Shown here piece after piece: positions 24,565-37,364 of a stretch of DNA of 64,000 nucleotides. The notes under the pieces were generated by a model. The model was not told the DNA's origin and did no database searches. It saw only the letters and a program-made list of their open reading frames with translations. Numbering within the stretch: the stretch's first letter is position 1; every line of letters starts with the position of its first letter. A program made the position numbers and the translations under genes. Source of the stretch: Engraulis encrasicolus (taxonomy: Eukaryota > Chordata > Actinopteri > Clupeiformes > Engraulidae); assembly GCF_034702125.1 (NCBI RefSeq), contig NC_085857.1, forward strand, positions 57,548,426 through 57,612,425, given 5' to 3'.

Positions 24565-26220
24565 GGCTGGCACATGGGTGCCGGTTAAGAGGACGTCCCA
24601 CACTAACATTTGTGGACATACTCAAGAAGGACGGCAGAGCCCTGAGTACCAGCGAACTGAAAAGATGGAGAATCGAGTAGGGCTGTCCCTAAAGATTATT
24701 TTCCTCCCGATTATTCTATCAACTATTTTTTTCGAATAGTCGCGATTATTTTTTATTTTTTTTGGAAGGGAAAAACTGTGATATGCCACTTAATTTTGAC
24801 CTGAAAAATAACAGACAAATAAAGCAGAGTGCACCTAGGGCCTATTAGGACAATGATTTCTAAAAAAAATTAAAAAAAAAAATGTAAAAAAGAAAAAAAA
24901 TGGGACATTGTATAAATGAGTCATAGACTATAATACATACAGGCCTAATATAATAGGCCTATCTATTTGTTTCAGTTCAAATCAAGTAAGCTTATTAGCC
25001 TACATTTACTGATGTATAAAGAGGCCCAAGTTATACAGTATTAGGAGAGTGGAAACAAATATGGGCCACTATGGTTATAAAGGCTACCAGAGATTTTATG
25101 AGTAGCCTGCAAGGAAAGAACGTCGAGGATACTCTGTCCATGTCATTCTGTTGACGCACCAAAACCCAGCTGGTCCCTAATAACGCGCTATCCCCTTTCT
25201 GTCGCTAATATAGACCCAGTTAGTAATTGCAGCACGACATAATTATGACTTATTATATTATTAGAATAATATTACTATTTATTTAGACCTGCAGTCGGCA
25301 CAAACAATATTGAATAGTGCGAGGTGAACTTCGTGCACCGTCCGTGGAGGAGAAGGGAAGAGACCTTTCTGAATCAGGCATGCATTCCTCTCACTCCTCC
25401 ACATCTCACGCTGTTGGCCGGAATATGCACACTTCTGTTGTCTTCATTTACTTTTTAACTTTGTATACAAGCTCTTCTACAAACACCCCGACCACTGTCA
25501 CCCTAAAGGTGTTGAATATTGCGTCTATAACAGGCACATTACGAATCATTGCTTTATCTCCCTGTCGTTGCTATGCACGCCGCCAGCATAGCGACAATAT
25601 AAAACAGTGTGAAATATACCGCGCGTCTCGATCTGAAAAACTTTCACTTCCTCAATAAATATTGTCTCCTACAGAAACACAACCAGGTCTTGTGCCTTGT
25701 CTTTAAAATAACGCCACACTTTAGATGTCTTTGTCAGTTTATTGGGCTGATAAGTGGTGCCACTGTTACCTTCATCTTTGACACTGACACTCTCGGACGT
25801 GCAGCCCCTGTCATTTTCTCCACTTCTGTTTTCAGCACGTAGGCTACCTCGCGGCTCGCACAAATCACTTTTTTCCATTGGGCTGATTAGTGGTGCCACT
25901 GCACCTTCATATTCGTCTGACACTGAAACCCTCAGGCTTTCAGCCTCTGCCATTTTCTTCGCTTCTGTTTAGCACATTGACAGTAAATAGAACGTCTACC
26001 TCGCGGCTCGCGCAAGTCACTTTTTTTTTTTTGCGCAAATCACGTAAACGACGGTATGTTGAACACGCCGACTTATTTACGCAATCGACGTAATCGATTA
26101 CGTCGAATAGTCGGGACAGCCCTAGAATCGAGATGACTGGAAGCAATGATGGAAGGCTCGTCTGAGGAGGACCAAGAGAGGCTGCGCACAACTCAACCTC
26201 TGATTGTAGGAAACTCAAAA
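24565..26220 (+). pseudogene. LINE C-terminal fragment split by an hAT element
   Basis: The frame at 24590-24677 reads RGRPTLTFVDILKKDGRAL and on to KRWRIE. It resumes after the inserted element at 26133 with a Met-Thr-Gly-Ser stretch. An Arg-Gly-Arg-Pro-x-x-Thr-Phe-Val-Asp-x-Leu-Lys-x-Asp block is typical of the extreme C-terminus of fish non-LTR reverse transcriptases. Only this short tail remains, and it is not functional. Confidence 0.55.
24678..26124 (-). mobile_element. hAT element with remnant of BED-finger transposase start
   Basis: The ends TAGGGCTGTCCC and GGGACAGCCCTA are flanked by the exact 8-bp duplication GAATCGAG (24670-24677, 26125-26132). On the minus strand, 25953-25669 encodes an acidic leader ending in Lys-Thr-Ser-Lys-Val-Trp-Arg-Tyr-Phe, the usual start of a BED zinc finger in hAT transposases, and then stops. 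The leader region is partly duplicated (25740-25800 against 25880-25940). The catalytic domain is absent. Confidence 0.78.
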
Positions 26221-26439
26221 AATTAGCTCACGTGGTTGGCTGCCAGTGTCTTGCCCCTCCTCCATAACACTGAGTTTATAAACAACAACAAAAACATGTT
26301 TACTGCAGGACAATATAAAAGTTAAGTAATTCAAGCTCCCTTAATGTTCTGCAGAAGTGTGATACAAGTGTGATACATGGAATGTACCACTTTCATAGTA
26401 AGCTGCTTTTGGGTGCCTGAGAACCTTCAAGAAGCAGGA

Positions 26440-26620
26440 TATTATTATGTTGGCCGGGCTATTACGTCTGAAATGCTCTTTTTTATTATGTTGGCAGGGT
26501 TATTACATTGATGGGAAGTTATTACGTTGGTGGGTGCCACACTTCCCACCAACGCAATAATTTTCTGCCAACGTAATACTTATTACGTTGGCAGGAAGCT
26601 GTGTATTACGTTTTCTATAT
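26440..26620. repeat. CCAACGTAATAA motif cluster (right, inverted)
   Basis: The reverse complement of this segment matches 21576-21740 nearly base for base. The two clusters could be the ends of a larger ~5-kb foldback structure holding the palindrome, the minisatellite, and the LINE and hAT pieces. Confidence 0.7.
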
Positions 26621-29600
26621 GAGATGTATTTAGCAAAATGCAAAGGAAATGATTGGAATCCCTGTAGATCCCTACACAATACCTATTAAAATGAGGCCAT
26701 TACTATTATTATTTTGTTGTCTTTGTGTGTGTCAAGCAACATTTTGTTGCCATGCGATTTCTATGTGTAGGCCTATTTCGTGAAGCCAATCTCTTGACGA
26801 ATTAGAAAAAAAAATATTGCTATGACAACTCACAACAAATTGAGGCCAGTACCGCCAGCGAGTGAGGCTATTTTCTGTGTCTATCAACTAGCATTGGTTT
26901 CTACCATATAGAGTCGAGTATCTACAGTATTCATAACAATGTTAACCTCCGGGCATTGGTTGCTCCGAAAAAAAAATGGAGACTGGGGTGAAACTCGCTC
27001 GAAATCGCTCGGAATACATAGAGATGAATGGGTGACATTTACTCAATTTCCATGTAAAATACTAAGAAATATATTTCTGAAACAACGGGAATCTCTTCAG
27101 CTGTGGCTTATACCAAATCAAGCATGCTTCTGTTGTGAAGTTAGCTACAGAATTTTAAATTAATTTTAGAAAAGGACCATGATAAGTGAACGGGAAGTGG
27201 CAAAAGTGGGCGGAGTCTTCACCCCAGACGTTTTTATAGAAGTCAATGGGAGAGAGCTAAACTACGACCCCTACAGACCGATTCCCATAAAACACATGAA
27301 CCCTCTAGATACTCAAATCTTCATGTTTCTACTAACAAAATAACCACAGAAAGCTAAACCAAAAAAGAAACAAACGGTGGGTTCAAAAAATGTAAGATTT
27401 AAGACCGATTGGACTGTGTGTGTGTAAAGGTTAGTGATGAGCACAGGACGGCAAATGAGCTATCGTTGTTAGGTTCAAACCCTTAACATTTGTAAATATG
27501 AAACACCTGAAATGAAAGACACAGAGAATCCTTAATTAAGTTTCAAGCCGGCTTGGAGAGCGGATGGGGAGAACCGTCAGCGACCATTTTCCCCAGTCGT
27601 TCTAACCCTGAAATATCTCCAAGCCATATTTATTGAATGATTGTCCCTGATTACAATTATCTCTATCCGCTAAGGGGAAAAGGGGGCGTACCCGGATAGA
27701 GATTAATTCATTCACACACACACACACACACAAACACACGAACACACTAGCCAGGCTGCGCCCTCCTAGTGACGCAACACCTTCGGCGGCGCTGCAGATC
27801 GAATCTCGATTGCAAGTCTATGATAATCAGGCAACGAACACACAGGCCTTGGCCTGCCATGTGGAGATGCAACTCTGTTGTGTTTGGGCATTCCATTGTT
27901 CTGGTACAGATAAAGTCCTCGCACAGTCCAGTAATCTTCTGCTTAGCCTTGAACAGGAATTCTTGAATGTGAAAGGGCACATTTGTGCCAAGGCAACATG
28001 TTTGCTCTCATAAAGAATAAAATACAGTTCCAACAATCGTCTGGAGTGGAAACGTGATTGACATTAACAAAGCACGGGCACTTCAAACATTAAACCACAA
28101 ATTCTGTGGTATGAACCAGAAACGGAAATCATATGCAAAAGTCAAGCATCAAAAATGTAATCCTTAATTTCCTTGGAATCAATAACGTTGCTCTATGAGA
28201 CAGGAGCACGCAACCCGAAGTCTTGCTGCCAGTAGCATGGGTCAAGCACAGCTGACTGACAGACAAAATATCGCCAAAATAATTCTATGACCTAATATAT
28301 TTTTGGTGATATCCAAGCAGCAATGCAAGAACACAGAATAATGGAGGGAGCAATACATTGTCTTGTCCATATAAAATCACTAAGTTGTGTTTGATCCTAG
28401 GCACAATTAATGAATTCTGAACGCTACGGATGTCTGATGCCAACGTGGTGCTGATGGACAGCGCAAAGGGGGGAAAGTTCAAAACGCTTCCGATCAGCTT
28501 TTGGTCACGTTCGGTTTTCGACAGTTCAACAGAAAGCGTGTGGAGGCAGACAATGAACAACGATTTCACAAGATAGTTGTAGGTTAGGTTGGTGTCAGAA
28601 AACCATTTTAGATAATCTGTGCAAAAAGTAGCCTTTCTGCAGGCTAATGGGCTGGTTGCCTTGCTGGCGCCCACTTCCAAAGTAGGCTATGTCAGACTCA
28701 GGATGGACGGGCGCGCCTGTCAGTTACCACGCAGCAGAGCATGTGAACAGAGCTGAGCGTGGCTCATTTACCGCTCCCCGCTCAGGAGGACGTTCGCTCA
28801 TTCGCTCTGCCACTGGAAGTTGCGCCAGGACGCTCCACTCATAAAACGCTCCGTGCTCACCTTCATTTTCTTGCTGCTCCATCGAATCGCTCCTTTGCTC
28901 GCTCAAATTCTAAGGAAAAGACATTTTATTACATTTTTCCTTCATTTAATTATGCCAGGGCCCTAGGACACCCAGTGTTTGATTTATGTGTTGTCTTATT
29001 TAACTGGCCGCTAAGCACTGTTTCCCATCCGTAGACGTAACACCTCGCCCCACGTTTCCTACCTATTTCATTATTCATTTATTTTACTAGACTAGCCTAC
29101 ACTACAAAGGTCACTTCGCATCCCATTGCAAATGAATTAGTAGCGTCATTTCCAAAAACAAGCTCTTAGATCCCTTTAAACCCACTCTCTATTGTTAAGC
29201 ATAATTATGATGTTTTATGATAATTTTATTCCTTTCATTCACACAAGATGCAATACTTGTCGCTGTGATTCCGTGGTAAGATTGAAACATATGATACAAC
29301 GTATTATACAACAGATTATATGCACTGAGGGCGGAATTCTCCCACCCGCATAAGTCAAAAAAATGATATGACCAGTTGCGCACTTTGGGTGGGGCCAGGT
29401 CAAAATCAGGGTGTTTCTCATGTAAATCAACCCTAAGTGTATTCTCCCGTCCACTTAAGCACATTTTCCTTTACGCGCATCGAAGGGCTGTAGTAAGGTC
29501 AAGCGCCACTATGAGGTAAAATGTAATATTGCATTTGATGCTCGCTTGGCATTTTGAGCATGTTAGCTACACGGTAGGCCTATGCTTTGCTGATGTTCCT

Positions 29601-29700
29601 TACCGTCGCGTGGGTCCAAATCGAAATTCATTCACTGTTCCACATATTAACTGTGACAAAATATGACCAGCTGCCCAGGACATGTTCTCATTAGGGATGT
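26621..29700. other. Three kb without a recognised gene
   Basis: Contains a short CA run near 27713-27740 and several short ORFs. The longest is a 131-codon minus-strand frame at 28680-28285 with no recognisable domain and no splice-site support. A segment near 28780-28920 is rich in 'cgctc' words. I see no RNA gene or complete transposon here. Confidence 0.4.
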
Positions 29701-29749
29701 CCTGAGATACACACAACTTACCTTCATGCAACATGCACTAAAAAGGGAA

Positions 29750-31940
29750 AGTAAATGCGTATAAGTCATCATTTTGTTGTGCCACAAGATTTGAAAAAAC
29801 ATTTGTAATCATCATACAAATCATCCTGTGAAGGGACAGTGTTGGAAAATGCTGCCTAATGAATTTGTGACATTTTTACCATTTTTTTATGATGCCTAAA
29901 TTCATAAAACCATAATTTTGTTTTATTACAAAATATCGAAAATATGGCCACTATTTGACATCGTCAATGCCTTGAGCTCATGTACAACTTATATGAAGCA
30001 CATTGGATATACGATGTAGGACAAGTACATCACATTCCATTGTATGTCAGTTTCAAAAAACTCTAATTATCTCACTTCCTGTTGGGCGTGGCCATGGCAT
30101 CGGATAACCTTTTTTGTTTGTCTTGGTGAGATACAGCACAAAATAAAGGGTCCATACCATGTACTGTATACCAGCCTTGCCCCTTAATGCATAAATACCT
30201 CTTTTCTAGCACTTTATTCATGTTCCACATGGTGGTGCTATGTCAGATTGCCATTTTAGTCACATAAAAATGTTCATAGTCATCATACAAACTATGCTGA
30301 GAAAAATGCTTAATAATGAACTGATGACATTTTTTTATATTTTAAAATATGATTCCTAAATTCCTAAAGCCATAACCTTGCTATATTACAAGATAGGAGT
30401 GTGATGAGATGCTATGCTCACGAGACGAGATGAGACACGAGATTGGGTTCGCAAGATCGAGACGAGATTTTAAGAAAACTAAATGACAAATCATATGACT
30501 GGACAACAGACTTATTTAACCGAGTTGTACATGTTTTTTAAAATGTTTTATTATAACTCACGCATGTTGTAAGCATGAACTTTGAATAAACTTTTTCCTT
30601 TACAAAATTAAATGAAAAAATAGGACTGTAAATAGGTTGTAAAATAATCTAATTCATTACAGACTTTGTAATAAAGTAATCTAATTTGTATCATCCCCAT
30701 ATGTGATACTTGTCATGAGAGAGAAAAGTGGGAGAAGTTGGAACAGACACTGCAAACACAGAGTTAACATCCAGTAACTTGGAAAAACTTTCCAGCCATG
30801 AAGGAACACATTGCGGTTTCATTGATAGAGATGCTGTAGATTCTATTTATCGGTCAGGCAGCATTACTGCATCGTCACTGGCTAAATGTCAACCTACCAT
30901 ACAACAACTGTAACCTCAACATTTCGCACTGTCTAGCTCTCTTATTCTTATATGAGTGGTAGATCCAGTTGGGCGCCATTGTGCAAGATAAATGCCCTAG
31001 CAGTCCATTAATGGTTTGTCAATAGTTCACTATTATTATGCGAATTAGATCGCTAGTTAGCTGATTAGCGCTAGCTGTATAGACTGCAATTGCCTAGCTC
31101 CCACTGAATAACTGACAGCTTTCTTACCTGGAAAAATAGTTGGTTTGGCTAACTCCCGGGAGAGGAAAGGATTCCACATTTTGCAGTTTGTGGTCCTTGA
31201 TTACAAATCCCCATCACCAATTATTCCATAATTCCACTATGAATGGTTTATTAGTGAAATGTGCACTGCTTTGGCTACGTTGCTTGCTGTTACCGTCTCC
31301 CTCCCTGCACGTGCCTGCAGCTGCATTGTAAACAAACCTCTTTCTCTTCTCACATTGTAATGTAATCACTTAATTGAATCCTAAAATTGACCAGATCACA
31401 TGAGTTGGAGGTTATAAATGACCTACTATCACAATTTCAAAACTCATTATGAGTGATTTTCCAAATTTCTTTAAAACTTTTTTGGTCATAAATCTCGCGA
31501 GACACATTTGTAATGCCATGAGACATCTCGTCGATTCTAATCTTGCGAGACCTCGTCACACCCCTATTACAAGATATCAAAAATCTGTCTTCATCGTCAA
31601 TGTCGTAAGCCCATGCACACCAAGTTTTAAGTGAATCGGATGTACGGTGTAGGAGGAGTTAATCACATTCCATTGTATGTCATTTTCAAAAAAGTCAAAA
31701 TATCTCACTTTCTGTGGGGCCTGGCTATCACATCGTATTAGCCCCACCCCTATACGCGTTAGGGGGCATGTCCTTGTCCCCGTGCACCATCAGGGGTTAA
31801 TATTTTGTATCTGAGTAGCGGTGGCCATTTTTGATTTGAGAATAAAACATAAAAAAAAATCTTTCGAAAAACAATAGGGCTTCGCACCGAGAGGGCGAAG
31901 GACCACAGCGTGGCCCTTGCACTTCGGTGCTCGGGCCCTA
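29750..31940. repeat. ~410-bp diverged direct repeat units, host of an insertion
   Basis: 'tcacattccattgtatgtca' occurs near 30030 and again near 31664, each preceded by 'attacaa(a/g)atatc' and followed by a 'tctcactt' block, so two or more diverged units are present. The last unit ends with 'ggtgctcgggccctaa' near 31940, a terminus common in fish dispersed repeats. The element 30395-31565 is inserted in the second unit. Confidence 0.6.
30395..31565. mobile_element. Non-autonomous DNA transposon with 10-bp duplication
   Basis: The left end AGGAGTGTGATGAGA and the right end CTCGTCACACCCCT are imperfect inverted repeats, with further mirrored 'cgagac' words inside. ATTACAAGAT is present at 30385-30394 and 31566-31575, a 10-bp direct duplication. 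The length would suit a MuDR-type element; if only 8 bp are counted it suits hAT. No transposase was recognised. Confidence 0.68.
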
Positions 31941-33238
31941 ACAAAAAAGTTTACTATGTGAAACAAAGTTTAGTTTTCAAAAACCTTTCCCCCCCTAAAC
32001 CCTCTTTTCCTTGAAGTAAAGGGGGAATCATCTTATATTCAGGGTCATCTAATATTCAGGCCAATACGATACTAGACCTACTTTTTGTCATTTAAAGTTT
32101 GAAATACACTGCAACTTTTTTGGACCCTGGAAACATTCGAAATTTGACAAGTGGACCTGTGCAGTTTCTATTTGAGCACCCCTGATCTACGCTGTACCTT
32201 GCTTACTCGGTTGGTTCCATTGCTGCTTTGCCAAACTCTGATGCCGCCTGCATACAATTTGTGACTGCCTCTTGTTGCCTTGAAGCCAGCGTTTATGACG
32301 GATGGTGCAAAAAAAAAAGTGAAGACAGCTTCCATACCACTTTATCACTCTGCTCACATTTATTCCGTGTAGAATTTGGGGTGGGTGTACATTGTTAATC
32401 ATTAACGAGAGACGAGAACTTCTTTCAATGCAGTTCGAACAGCAATAAGAACTCAAACATCAAAACAATCTGCACGTACAGCACCCCAGTAAAAAAAACA
32501 AGAAATGCTGCAAGAAATGTCAGTGTAGCTGAAAAGTATATATGTTAAAGACGAAACTGGAGCTTAAATACTTTATTCTGCCGTCCAGTTGGGCTACACT
32601 TCCTGCTTTCAGCCAGCATAGCCAGCGTCACATCTACCACTCATGTTTTGAAACAAACAAACATCGTCATGTCATTCTATAAACTACTGACAACACTTCC
32701 CCTGAATATTGAAAGAAAATATTGTCATTTAGACCATTTATTTGCAGAAAATCTCAAATGGTCAAAAAAACGCATAATATGCAATGTTTCCAAATCTCAA
32801 AAAAGGCAAAGAAAACAAATTGATATTAACTTAAAAATTACAGTTATTTTATTAATTTAGAAAAATTTCAGAAATCAAGATCTGGTGGAATAATCCCGAT
32901 TTGTAGTCATAGCTTTCATGCGCTTTGGTATGTGTTGCATTACTCCTTCACATTGTTACTTTATTCCAGGCCTGGTGCAAGAATTCAAACGGCTGAGCTT
33001 GGGTTGATGCCTAAAAGCCTTGCTGAAGGAAGGCTCTAAAAAAGGGCATGGGGAATTCCAAATCTGAGAAAGTGGAAGGGGAACTGGAGCATTCTTCCCA
33101 ATTATTCTGTTTACTAGTTTTGACCAAAAAGAGAGTAAAAACACTTTTCTAAGATTTTACTAAAATAGCCCATCCACTGCCATTCAAAATTTCAAGCATA
33201 TTGTGCCACCCTTTTAGTCCAGCGGATTGGTGAATTGA
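31941..33238. other. Non-coding stretch, no gene seen
   Basis: Short ORFs only. A segment near 32020-32070 repeats 'atcttatattcagggtcatc', possibly a MITE terminus. Nothing else is recognisable. Confidence 0.4.
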
Positions 33239-34150
33239 TCATGCACTTTTGAGTAAAAGCATGAAAATTGGTACACATATACCTCTTCCTATGCTTATTA
33301 ATATAAGCGTTGGAGGCGTAGCGAAAAATTATGAATTTTCAAGATGGCCGCCAAATCCAATATGGCCAACCCAAATTAATGAAAGTACCTGACACGTTGT
33401 TGTAAAAAGCATGAAATTTGGTACATATATCCTTCTTGATATGCTGATTAATATTAGCATTGGAGGCGTTGCGAAAAATTATGAATTTTCAAGATGGCCG
33501 CCAAATCCAATATGGCCAACCCATATTAACGAAACTACCTGACACTTTGTAGTAAAGGCCTGAAAATTGGTACACATGTCCTTCTTAATATGCTGATCAA
33601 TGTTATTGTTGGAGGCGCCACGAAAAATTCTGTATTTTCAAGATGGCCGCCAAATCCAATATGGCCAACCCATATTAGTGAGAAACCATCATGCATGGTC
33701 ATAAATGCCTGAAATTTGGTAAATACATACTTTATGATGTACCTATTAATGTTAGAAATGGAATTGTTGCGTAAAACCAAAATTGAAATGTTCAAAATGG
33801 CCACCAAATGAAATATGGCCGACCCATATAACAGGAATTGTATAGCAGATGAGTGAATCCATTATGTACGTAGTAAAAGCATGAAAATTGTTACACATTT
33901 CTATTTCAGCTGATTAATATTAGATGTGAAAAATATTGAATTTTCAAAATGGCCGCCAAATCCAATATGGCCAACCCATATTAACTACCAGGCACTTTGT
34001 GGTAAAATTATGATAATTGGTAGCCTACACAGTTACATCTTTATGTGCAGATTAATATTAGGAATGGAGGTATGAAAAAAATATCTGAATTTTCAAGACA
34101 AATCAAACATGTTTGACCCATATTATTGAAACCACCATGCACTTTGTATC
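33239..34150 (+). repeat. ~150-bp tandem array, left arm of a 3-kb inverted repeat
   Basis: At least five diverged units with a period of about 150 bp carry AAGATGGCCGCC or a variant at 33341, 33491, 33640, 33794 and 33946, followed by CAAATCCAATATGGCCAACC. The first unit begins 'tgcacttttgagtaaaagca', which is mirrored at the far end of the right arm. Confidence 0.88.
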
Positions 34151-35480
34151 AGGAGCATGCAATCAGCACACATACTTATTGATATGTATAATAATGTAGA
34201 AGGGTTCACGTGAGAAGTGCGTGCACGCACACGGACACACACACACGTAATAGTCCTAAAAAAGATTACTCTGGAAGTGATACTAACATAGCCTAATTTC
34301 GAAACATCAAACCCTAGCCTACTAATGTTATATATGTTGTGTTGCATATTGTGTTACAGTACATTAGTGAAACCAGGGCACAATTTGCCGCGAAAGCATG
34401 AAAACACATGTATTTTTTTCATCAAAAAATAAAAAGAATTTTCAAGTTGGCCCCACATCAAATATGGCCAACCCATAGATGTATAAATGGGCATAAAATA
34501 TCCTATATTTATCTCAGTATAAATTTCTCTGTACTTGTAGTAGAAACATATTTGTAGTCTTTGATGAGTCAATAAATATTTTAGTCACATGTTTCAATGG
34601 ATTTGAGCCATTTATCATTGAAATACATGTGCACAACCTTCACTCAAGTACTGTAGGTCACAAAACAAAATCTGTCCCCCCTCAGCATGGGGGTTAAATC
34701 AAATCTTATCAACTTCACCTTGCATATGATGCATAGTTTGCATACCTTGAACTACAAATACAGAAATGGGGGTTCACCATAAGCCAAATCTTGCATACCA
34801 TTGTTATAGCCAAAAAATGAATCCTAATACTGTACAAGTAAACTTTCTCCATTTATTCAAGGTTTGTGTGTATCTTTTAATTAGGCATTGTTGGCAGTTT
34901 GATTGATGTTGGCCATAGGAATCTCATGCTGCTTTGCACAATCTTAGTCTCTGATCTGAAAGACAGCATAGATTCCTAGATCTTGGGCTCCATTCAGAGA
35001 GCAGGGAAGGGTGGAAAGCCGACGACTGCAGTTTGTTTGAAAAGATACAACTGACACGATTGGCTTTGGGCTATGCACATGCCAAATGAAACATTCGTAA
35101 CACCCAATTAACGGCTATGGGCAATTTTAAACCGCACCTTTCCTATGAGAAATTGCATATGTAACCTTCAGAGTATCTCACTTGTGAGATCAACTGGTGT
35201 TAACCAGGCAAGACATACCCATACAAAATGCATGGGACAGGATTGCAGTTTGTTTGAAAACCTTGAAGTACAGCTAGAAGCAGTAATTAATTATTGGTTT
35301 CTTTTTTAACCATGTCTTAACCATGTCCATGAATTGACAAATCAATTGAACTCTAGCAACCCTGAAATCTTGATCCTTTTGAATTTGTAGTCATGACAGG
35401 CATATTAAACACAAGGCCTATGCAGTCGTCACTAACTGCTAGAGGTACTGTATATCCCACAATGTACCTGGAGGATTAAT
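34151..35480. other. Spacer between the inverted 150-bp arrays
   Basis: About 1.3 kb of non-array sequence with one stray decayed unit near 34440-34475. No gene is recognised. Confidence 0.5.
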
Positions 35481-36228
35481 TAATATGGGTTGGCTACATT
35501 TGATTTGGCGGCCATCTTGAAAATTCGGGTTTTATTTGCTATGCCTCCATTTCAAATATTAATCAGCATATCAAGAGGTAAATGTGTACCATTTTTCATG
35601 CTTTTACTACAAAATGGGTGTTAAATTCATCAATGGTTTCATTAATATGGGTTGGCCAGATTTGATTTGGCGGCCATTTTGAAAATTATACTTTCTTGCA
35701 ATACCTCCATTTCTTTTATTAATCTGAATATAAAGAAGTAACTGGGCACCCATTTTCATGTTTTTGCCACAAAGTATCAGGTAGCTTCATTAATATGGGT
35801 TGGCCATATTGTATGTGGCGGCCATCTTGAAAATACAGCATTTTTCGCGGCGCCTCCAACGATAACATTGATCAGCATATTAAGAAGGACATGTATACCA
35901 ATTTCCAGGCCTTTACTACAAAGTATAAGCTAGTTTCATTAATATGGGTTGGCCATATTGGATTTGGCGGCCATCTTGAAAATTCATAATTTTTCGCAAC
36001 GCCTCCAATGCCAATATTAATCAGCATATCAAGAAGGATATATGTACCAATTTTCATGCTTTTACAACAACGTGTCAGGTAGTTTCATTAATTTGGGTTG
36101 GCCATGTTGGATTTGGCGGCCATCTTGAAAATTCTTCATTTTTCGCGACGCCTCCAACGCTAATATTAATCAGCATATCGACTAGGATATGTGTACCAAT
36201 TTTCATGCTTTTACTCAAAAGTGCACGA
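35481..36228 (-). repeat. ~150-bp tandem array, right arm, inverted
   Basis: Five units in the opposite orientation to the left arm carry the GGCGGCCATCTT core at 35508, 35669, 35817, 35966 and 36115. The arm ends 'gcttttactcaaaagtgca', the mirror of the left-arm start. Together the arms make a 3-kb structure able to fold back. Confidence 0.88.
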
Positions 36229-36592
36229 TTAGACCCTTTTGTGTGTCTAATCAGCCGTACTATTTAACATTAATCATATTTGCTGAGATTTTACAAGGGC
36301 GCTTTGTTAATGCAAAGGAAAACATTTGCAAAAGCAGAGCAGGATTTTCAGACATTGGGGCGTTTGATGCACTCTACTCTGCATGGCCAACGGTAAGTTT
36401 CGGGGCTGTAGTTAGATGCGACCAAAGTCTTCCATTTTTTCCTGTTTACATAGGTTTACTGTATATGACCAGTGACATGAAAAAAAGTTTGGTTACGGAA
36501 ATTTAAACATGGATTTTTCTTGCTGTGGAAAGTAAAGACGGGTGTCGTAACACCTGCACGCTTCGACAGTGCATTGATACCTTCACTTTAGA

Positions 36593-36685
36593 TGCGTATG
36601 GGGCACCTGATGTTTTTTCTCCCCTCTCCCCCCTTGCTTCCGTCAACACGATTGGGGAGAAAAAACATCAGGTGCCCCATACGCA
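36593..36685. repeat. Perfect 32-bp hairpin
   Basis: Positions 36593-36624 are the exact reverse complement of 36654-36685, with a 29-nt C-rich loop. The stem starts TGCGTATGGGGCACCTGATG. It lies about 160 bp upstream of the ZF acceptor at 36848. There is no sign of a transposase or of a duplication at its edges. Confidence 0.9.
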
Positions 36686-36847
36686 ACGTGCAATAATCAA
36701 GGGTGTAGAGGGCGGTGTATGCAAGGTGATTCTCAAGAGGGGCCCTAACTGTATGGACAGACAGCAGGCGGTGAAGGCATGGAAAATGTGTTGTTCGTTC
36801 CCGAGACATAGAAAAGAACAATAATCAGTGTTGCTCTTCTTTTGCAG

Positions 36848-36936
36848 CTGATCCTGACGACGATAAGCTGTGTGCTCTGTGTGGAAAAACCTTCCCCAAT
36901 AAGAACGGACTGAATACAGGAGAAAAACCTCATCAG
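36848..36936 (+). pseudogene. Decayed C2H2 zinc-finger exon A
   Basis: The acceptor (gctcttcttttgcag) ends at 36847, and the donor (catcag|gtacta) follows 36936. The exon enters in phase 1 (compatible with the exon at 9981-10272) and leaves in phase 0 into the exon at 45599. It encodes an acidic start (DPDDDK), then CALCGKTFPNKNGLN directly joined to TGEKPHQ. The Cys pair and Phe of a finger are present, but the recognition helix and both His are missing, as after a small in-frame deletion. The frame is open and the splice sites are good, yet the finger cannot fold normally. It is either a decaying exon or a short linker exon. Confidence 0.6.
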
Positions 36937-36949
36937 GTACTACACACAC

Positions 36950-37010
36950 ACATGCACACACACACACACACACACACGTCAAGTCAGCTTTTATTGTCAG
37001 TAAGGAATGA
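36950..37010 (+). repeat. CA repeat and reversed LINE tail
   Basis: A short CA run is followed by 'gtcaagtcagcttttattgt', the reverse complement of a common fish LINE 3' tail (acaataaaagctgacttgac). Confidence 0.5.
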
Positions 37011-37364
37011 GTAATAAATAACAGTTTAACATTTAGCACATTGACTCCCAAGTCACGTAAAAATACGTTTTTGCGTTTTTTTAATGGATTCTGAATCTGT
37101 ACATTCTAATGCACATTCTGTGTGATTTTCGTAATGATCTGATAAACAGAACTGACATAGATCATGAAAACACCTACAAATTGAAAACTCCAACAAAGTC
37201 AGGATCTGGATATTTCATCATCTGTGCATTTTATTACACACAGTATTTGAGTTTTATTATAGTGAATCAAACCACTTCCTGATCACGTCACATCACGTCT
37301 CAAGTAAGCTTACTTCCTAGAGAATCAAAACATGTCCTGTCAGTGCCTTGCTAGCTAGCCTATT

